Positions 59,165-64,000 of a DNA stretch of 64,000 nucleotides are shown here, in pieces. Source of the DNA: Gnetum montanum. Its lineage: Eukaryota; Streptophyta; Gnetopsida; Gnetales; Gnetaceae. Numbering within the stretch: the first letter of the stretch is position 1; every line of letters begins with the position of its first letter. A program made the translations under genes and the position numbers. Location: positions 126,964 through 190,963 of the forward strand of contig MNCI01000967.1 in assembly GCA_015680685.1 (NCBI GenBank). The letters are read 5' to 3'. A model generated the notes under the pieces. The model ran no database searches and was not told the DNA's origin. It saw only the letters and a list, made by a program, of their open reading frames with translations.

Positions 59165-59780
59165 CTATGAGAGATCAGGAAATGTGTATGGCCTATTTTG
59201 CACAAGCTTGTACTCTCCATCCCCTTCACTAATGATGTTAAAGGGGAGCTCTTCCCATAGTGTGTCTCCTAGAGCATCGTTGCTATTTTCAGCCTTCTCC
59301 ACTCCCTTGTGTTGCTTAAATTTGTTGCTAGGATTTTCTTCTTGAAGCTTCACTTTAGATCCCTATTCTATATCTATGTTGTTAATTGTGAAGGAAATCA
59401 TGTTATCACCTTGGATGATAATTTCACCTCCCTCATAAGGTAGGTGAATTTGTTGGTGAATAGAGGAAGATACCATTCATAGTTGAGCCAACCAAGGCCT
59501 TCCTAGGATGAGATTAAATCTTGGTGTTTTCTCTACCACCAAGAAATTAGTAGTTGTAGGGAATTGCTCCTCTGCCATAAAGTATAAGGAGATAGACCTC
59601 TTAATAGCAATCTGTAATTTGTTAAAGGATTTGTAAGTTGATGTTAACATAGGGTATATGGGATAACATTCATTACGGCCCCATCATCTACGTGCACTTG
59701 ATGCACTTTGTACTATCCTACATATATTGTAATGAAAGAGGAGACTTGGTCAGATCATCATTTATGGACTAGTTTTGATT
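59165..59780 (-). pseudogene. Ty3/Tat aspartic protease
   Basis: On the - strand: VHVDDGAVMNVIPY (about 59,700-59,660), with the active-site position occupied by D-D-G-A, then MAEEQFPTTTNFLVVEKTP, RFNLILGRPWLAQL (59,530-59,490) and the following HQQIHLPYEGGEIIIQGD, ending in a charged tail (59,353-59,165). The 'ILGRPWL' box is diagnostic for Ty3/Tat proteases. One TAG replaces a Trp or Gln codon after AQL. The protease would cleave the Gag-Pol polyprotein. Confidence 0.75.
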
Positions 59781-60189
59781 TCGCTATTGTGAAACACTAG
59801 CAATGTTAGCTTTGTCTCCCTAGGTGAGGAAGCCACCATCAAAACGTGGATGGATTATTTGTTACCAGGAATGTTCTTACTAACAGGGATGAGGTCAAAA
59901 TCTTGACTAGTGCTTCACGATGTGTAGTAGAAGTCATGACTAGGTCATACAAGCTTAAGGTTGTATTCTTTTGTTTTAGAGATTGCTTGACCTATTCCAT
60001 CATACTTAGGAAGTTTTTGTCATTGGACATTAGCTTGTCACCATGGTTGTGCTTAACTTCCTTCATGTGTTCCAAAATGAACATTTCATGTTTTGGTTAT
60101 TATTTTTGTCACTTCTCCTCTTTCCTTTTTCCTTGGGTTTTGGGGTCCTTCCATGGTTTGCTTGTTGAAGTAGCCTAGGTTGAAGAGGT

Positions 60190-62796
60190 AATGGGTACAA
60201 ATGATATGGGAGTGGGCTTCAATGGGCCCACTTCCTTCCATGCCTTGGCATGCTTATCATTTTTGTTATTATGCTTTTGCTTATGCTTCTTCCTTTACTT
60301 AGTTGAGGCCTTTTGCTTGTCATCGATTGTTTGAAAGGAAGAGTTTGTTGCATTAACTACCATGGGAGGTCATTGTTCCATTGTGTAGGTGGAATTGGTG
60401 GTGACATGATGGGGCACTCTAATAACAAAAGGATCCTTGGGGGGCATTGGTGATGGCACCCTTACAGCAAAGTGGGGGCCTTGAGCTAGTGGATGCTAAA
60501 GGAACCCTTTTGTTGGGAGGAGGTACTTTAATCACAAATGGTTCCCTCATAGGCCTTGGATCATGGTTAATGTTGAACATCGCTATGATGTATGGGTTAT
60601 TGTTGGTGTTCAATAAGTATTTGTAAACATGAATTAACTAATTCTAGGGTTGAACTAGATTAGAAGCATCAAGAACCAGCTTGCCCCTATCTATAATCTT
60701 TTACAAGTCATCCTTCAACGCAAGGAAAAAATTGGTATCATGACAAGGTAATTGATGATAGTGGAAAAAGTGAGAGAGCTTGAAATACTTAGGTACTTGG
60801 GGATCATTTTTTGTTGCTTGAGTGGGATCTTTGGCTATCTCACATAGCCTCTCATGCCTCTTATAGGCATTTTCAATCATCTATTTGTATTGGATTCTCC
60901 CACTCTTCAACAATTGATCTAAAAGTTTAGATTGTTTCAATGGTTGCCTACTATATATTGTTCAATATTTTTGCTCAAATTTGGATTTACAGCTAGTCAA
61001 TGTGATGGTTTTAGATGTCAAGGGTTGGTTGTTATGATTGTTAGCAAGGTCCTTGGGTTTATTGGTTCTTGGCCCTTAATTGGTTATCTTGGTTTCTTTG
61101 GCTATAATTGCTACTACCATATTGTTTTGCCTCTCCCTCTTCTTGTCCTTTCACACATGTTGATTTTTATATGCCACATAGGTAGGATCATGGCTAGCCT
61201 CTATAGCATCCTCTGTGTTCTTAGTCTGGGAGAAGACCTAGCTTAGTGACTACAGATCAAGATAGTATAGTTTTGACTTAATAAAATCATTAACCATCCC
61301 TTTGAATATAGCTAAAAGGTGAGTTTTAGCTATAGGCTTTGGTATTTTGTTAAGCAAACCATTCCATCATTGGATGAACTTTTGCACCAATTTGAGGGAT
61401 CCTTGCAAGACCTTCATCAACTGGTCAAGGGTGGTGTTAGGCTTCAAGTTGTACTTGAAGTTGTTAATGAATTGCGATATCAAGTCTTCTAAAGAGGATA
61501 TAGATCCTCTTGGTAGGGCATGGTACCAATCAAGTGCCTTTTTGATAAGGGAAATATGGAACATCTTGGTTTTTGTATGTGGCCAAGCTTGTAACAACAA
61601 GCACTTAGAGTGGAAGGTTATGAGATGTGAATTTGGGTTACGTTCACTGTTATACTTTGTAAATTATGTATGGAGACACCAGGGGGAAGATTTAGAGGTG
61701 GGATCATGAAATTGATGGGATTTGCTTGATATAATTTCATGATTTTTATGGTCTAGGATGTAGAGGCCTTGAGCCTCTTTAACTCTTTCATTAAATCTTC
61801 AATCACCTGAAAAGCTTGATCTAGGATTTGGGGTGCCCCCATTGGTTGTGGCATTTGCATGAAGGGTTATGGCATCTATTGGAAGGCCTATGGACTTACT
61901 ATCTATTATGGCATCAAGGGGAGAGGTTGCATTATCATAGTGGTGGACGGGCTAAACAAAGAAAAAGAGGATTGTGCCAATATTTGAGGTACAAATGGGA
62001 TAAAAGGAATATGTGACCCCTTGGTTACTTGAGACCTCATAATGGACCATATCTATGTAGTGAGAGGATTAGTGTTGGTGATCAACATTGATAATGGCTG
62101 CACAAACCAAGGTTGTGTGGTGAATGACATGGAGGAATGAAAGGTTGTGGGCTATGGCACCAATTATTTTTGGTGGGCTATAATGACTGGCATGGGCCTA
62201 AACATGGTCAAGCAAGAAGAGGTGGAGTATTGGGACATCTATCCCATGGAAGAGGTGAGGGACAGGTGGTGGGGGGGTGTGGCAGGTGGATGGGGTGAGG
62301 GGTGGTGGGGGTGGGGGATGGAGGTAGGCATTGTGGCCTTAGGGGTTGCTTGTTGAAAAAGCCCACCTAGGATGATGTCATGTTTGGATTTGATCCCAAA
62401 CTCATGGTCTTCCTCTTGTTGCTCATCTAAGCTAGCCTTCCCATCTTCCTCATCTATCTCAATTAATTGAGATAGAACATGTGCATAGGTTTCAATGAGG
62501 GGTATTTGGTCATATGGGGAAGGAATATGCTCCTTTCCATCATAATGTTTGAGTTCGTACTCCTTTTATTCTACTTCCATTCATGAAATTAGCATGCCAT
62601 CTTGGATCTTGGTTCAAATAAAGTCATAATGATCTTCATTTATGATTGAGAACTTAGAACTTGACCCCATAAGTCTCAAGGATTACCTACACTTGACCAT
62701 GGTGGGATTCTTGGGATCATAAACCCTCATAGCCTATTGGCCAAACCAATGTTTAGTGAAGTTGAAGGGTAGGATGGTTGACTAGTTGAATGACAT
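60190..62796 (-). pseudogene. gag of the Tat-like element
   Basis: Reading leftward from the ATG at 62,796-62,794 (MSFN, then a TAG), the N-terminal part contains YDPKNPTMVK and an acidic stretch near 62,500. A proline-rich hinge (PHPHHPSPHPPATPPP) lies near 62,320-62,270. The gag core is at 61,600-61,367: FHISLIKKALDWYHALPRGS, ISQFINNFKYNLKPNTTLDQ and LKLVQKFIQ. A Pro/Arg-rich stretch (PRPMREPFVIKVPPP) lies at about 60,570-60,530. Many TAG stops interrupt it. The core matches Ty3 gag ('A-x-D-W-Y-x-x-L-P'). It continues into the protease. Confidence 0.7.
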
Positions 62797-63484
62797 GTTG
62801 AAAATGGCTTAATAAAGATGCTTAGTTCATTGATAAAATGAAAATTCTAGCAAGTGGAATTTATAGAAGATTCAAGGGTATGACTGTGAAGGGTTATGGG
62901 TTTTAAAGTGTAAATGGTTATCAAAGGGGGTATACCCCTTTACTAAGGAAAGGCAAAAAGTGGGTATTAAACCCTAACCATGTTAGACTGGCCAACCACA
63001 CCCTTGGAGAGAAAAGGAGGAAAAAAGAGGGGTCAGATGGAAAATCTTACATCTTTTCTCATAGCATTTTTGGAAGGAGGTTTACTTTTGGCAAGGTTGT
63101 TTTCCTATTAGAAAATAAAATGGAAATTTTGATTTTTCAAAAAATGGGATTTTAGTAGGCTATCAATGTTGGACTTGCTAGGAAATTTTCATACCAAGGA
63201 GGAAAATTTTTTTAGGATGCCAATGCTATCTTCAAAATTTCTAGCAACTACTATGAAATTTTGTAAAACACAAACTACCTACAACCTCCACACTGGGGTT
63301 TTAGTGATAGGGGGTATGGGTTCCAGGGTTGGTTTTGTAGAAAGTGAAGTTATTAACAAAATTTTCAAAAAATGTCTCTAAGCTTTCAAAAATTCCAAGT
63401 AATGCTATTAATCTAGTCATAGAATTTGGATGAAGGTTCTTCTTCTAGTGCTAAAAAACTATTGTGATTGGAAAATTTGTTCAC
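62797..63484 (-). other. 5' leader of the Tat-like element
   Basis: Non-coding stretch between the gag start and the direct repeat. It contains AT-rich hairpin-prone runs and no ORF that I accept. The 71-codon + strand frame at 63,166 shows no known domain. Confidence 0.45.
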
Positions 63485-64000
63485 TGAAAAATTGAAGGTC
63501 CCAGTGTAGTAGCCTTGACTTCAGATCCTAAGGGCCTCTATGAAAAATAGGATTTGAGGCACCTTGGATGGTTTGGTAGATCACCTAGGGACTTAAGGAG
63601 GGTCAAATGGGGGTAGTAAAAATAAAAAAATGTAATATAGATATGAGAAAATAAATGCACAGAAGCATAGAAAATAAATTCAACTTGCACAAAAAAATAG
63701 ACCTTTAAAATTTATTATATATAAAAAAGAATGAATTCAAGAAATGTTTACAAGATGTGCCTAAGGTAGAAGGGGTTTTCACTTTGATGGAGGTTTGGAG
63801 TGCATTGAAATTGCCACTATTAGCTCCATGATTTGGAGGTTCCACAATGTCCAATGCTATCAAAACTTGCTGCTCTAAATACAAATTTACATCATTGGTG
63901 GTGTAGTGGGGGTGCAATGTGTGGGGGTTTTGAATCACAAGAGTGAGCCATGTTGGGAGTCTTGATTCCTAAGTTCTTTGCATTGATACCAAAATCCACA
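63485..64000 (-). repeat. Right copy of the long direct repeat, cut by the window end
   Basis: It matches 44,085-44,600 over its whole length with moderate divergence and continues to the last base (TTGATACCAAAATCCACA). On the - strand the edge reads TGTGGATTTTGGTATCAATG, again like a tRNA-Met primer site. The element's 5' LTR should then begin just past the window. Confidence 0.7.

Overview
The window is nuclear DNA from a seed plant with a large, repeat-rich genome. The evidence is AT-rich sequence, one GT-AG spliced gene with a 6.9 kb intron, degenerate Ty3-type retrotransposons nested in one another, an endogenous caulimovirus and a Helitron/PIF1-type helicase remnant. Long introns and this mix of repeats suit a gymnosperm, but that is inference. 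No rRNA, tRNA, CRISPR or bacterial-type operon was seen.

Left block (1-18,300). Three related copies of one LTR-retrotransposon family (A, B and C) lie here. Their LTRs begin TGATGAGT and end ACTCATCA, and their primer-binding site matches the 3' end of plant tRNA-Asp. Copies A and B carry a gag ORF, then an internal TATA promoter, then a second ORF behind a conserved splice acceptor. No reverse transcriptase, RNase H or integrase is visible in any copy. Copy C is inverted and joined to truncated copy B near 15.1-15.2 kb. A decayed PIF1/Helitron helicase piece follows at 17.8-18.2 kb.

Central block (18.4-33.4 kb). A 428 bp foldback element precedes the only host gene: a + strand EMSY-LIKE (EML) gene with eight coding exons between 19,529 and 32,385, encoding 358 residues. 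The ENT domain and the C-terminal EML coiled coil are clear. The Agenet/Tudor domain expected between them is not recognisable. A stop-riddled segment at 24,569-24,706, in frame with exon 5 and behind a strong splice acceptor, may be its relic. Intron 1 holds an identical 151 bp tandem duplication. Intron 5 holds several repeats.

Right-centre block (33.4-40.3 kb). A decayed endogenous caulimovirus lies on the - strand: movement-protein-like ORF, coat/zinc-knuckle region, reverse transcriptase with a YIDDI motif, RNase H, a downstream ORF of unknown role, and a TATA-containing promoter-like region.

Right block (44-64 kb). This is a very large Ty3/Tat-like element on the - strand: gag (62.8-60.2 kb), protease (59.8-59.2 kb), then an approximately 9 kb interruption, then reverse transcriptase, RNase H, a second RNase H and integrase (50.2-46.6 kb). 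A complete solo LTR of the left-block family sits between the second RNase H and the integrase. The interruption holds about 15 degenerate tandem units of roughly 189 bp and an intron-containing, + strand accessory pseudogene that resembles the second ORF of copies A and B. A direct repeat of about 515 bp at 44.1-44.6 and 63.5-64.0 kb flanks this block.
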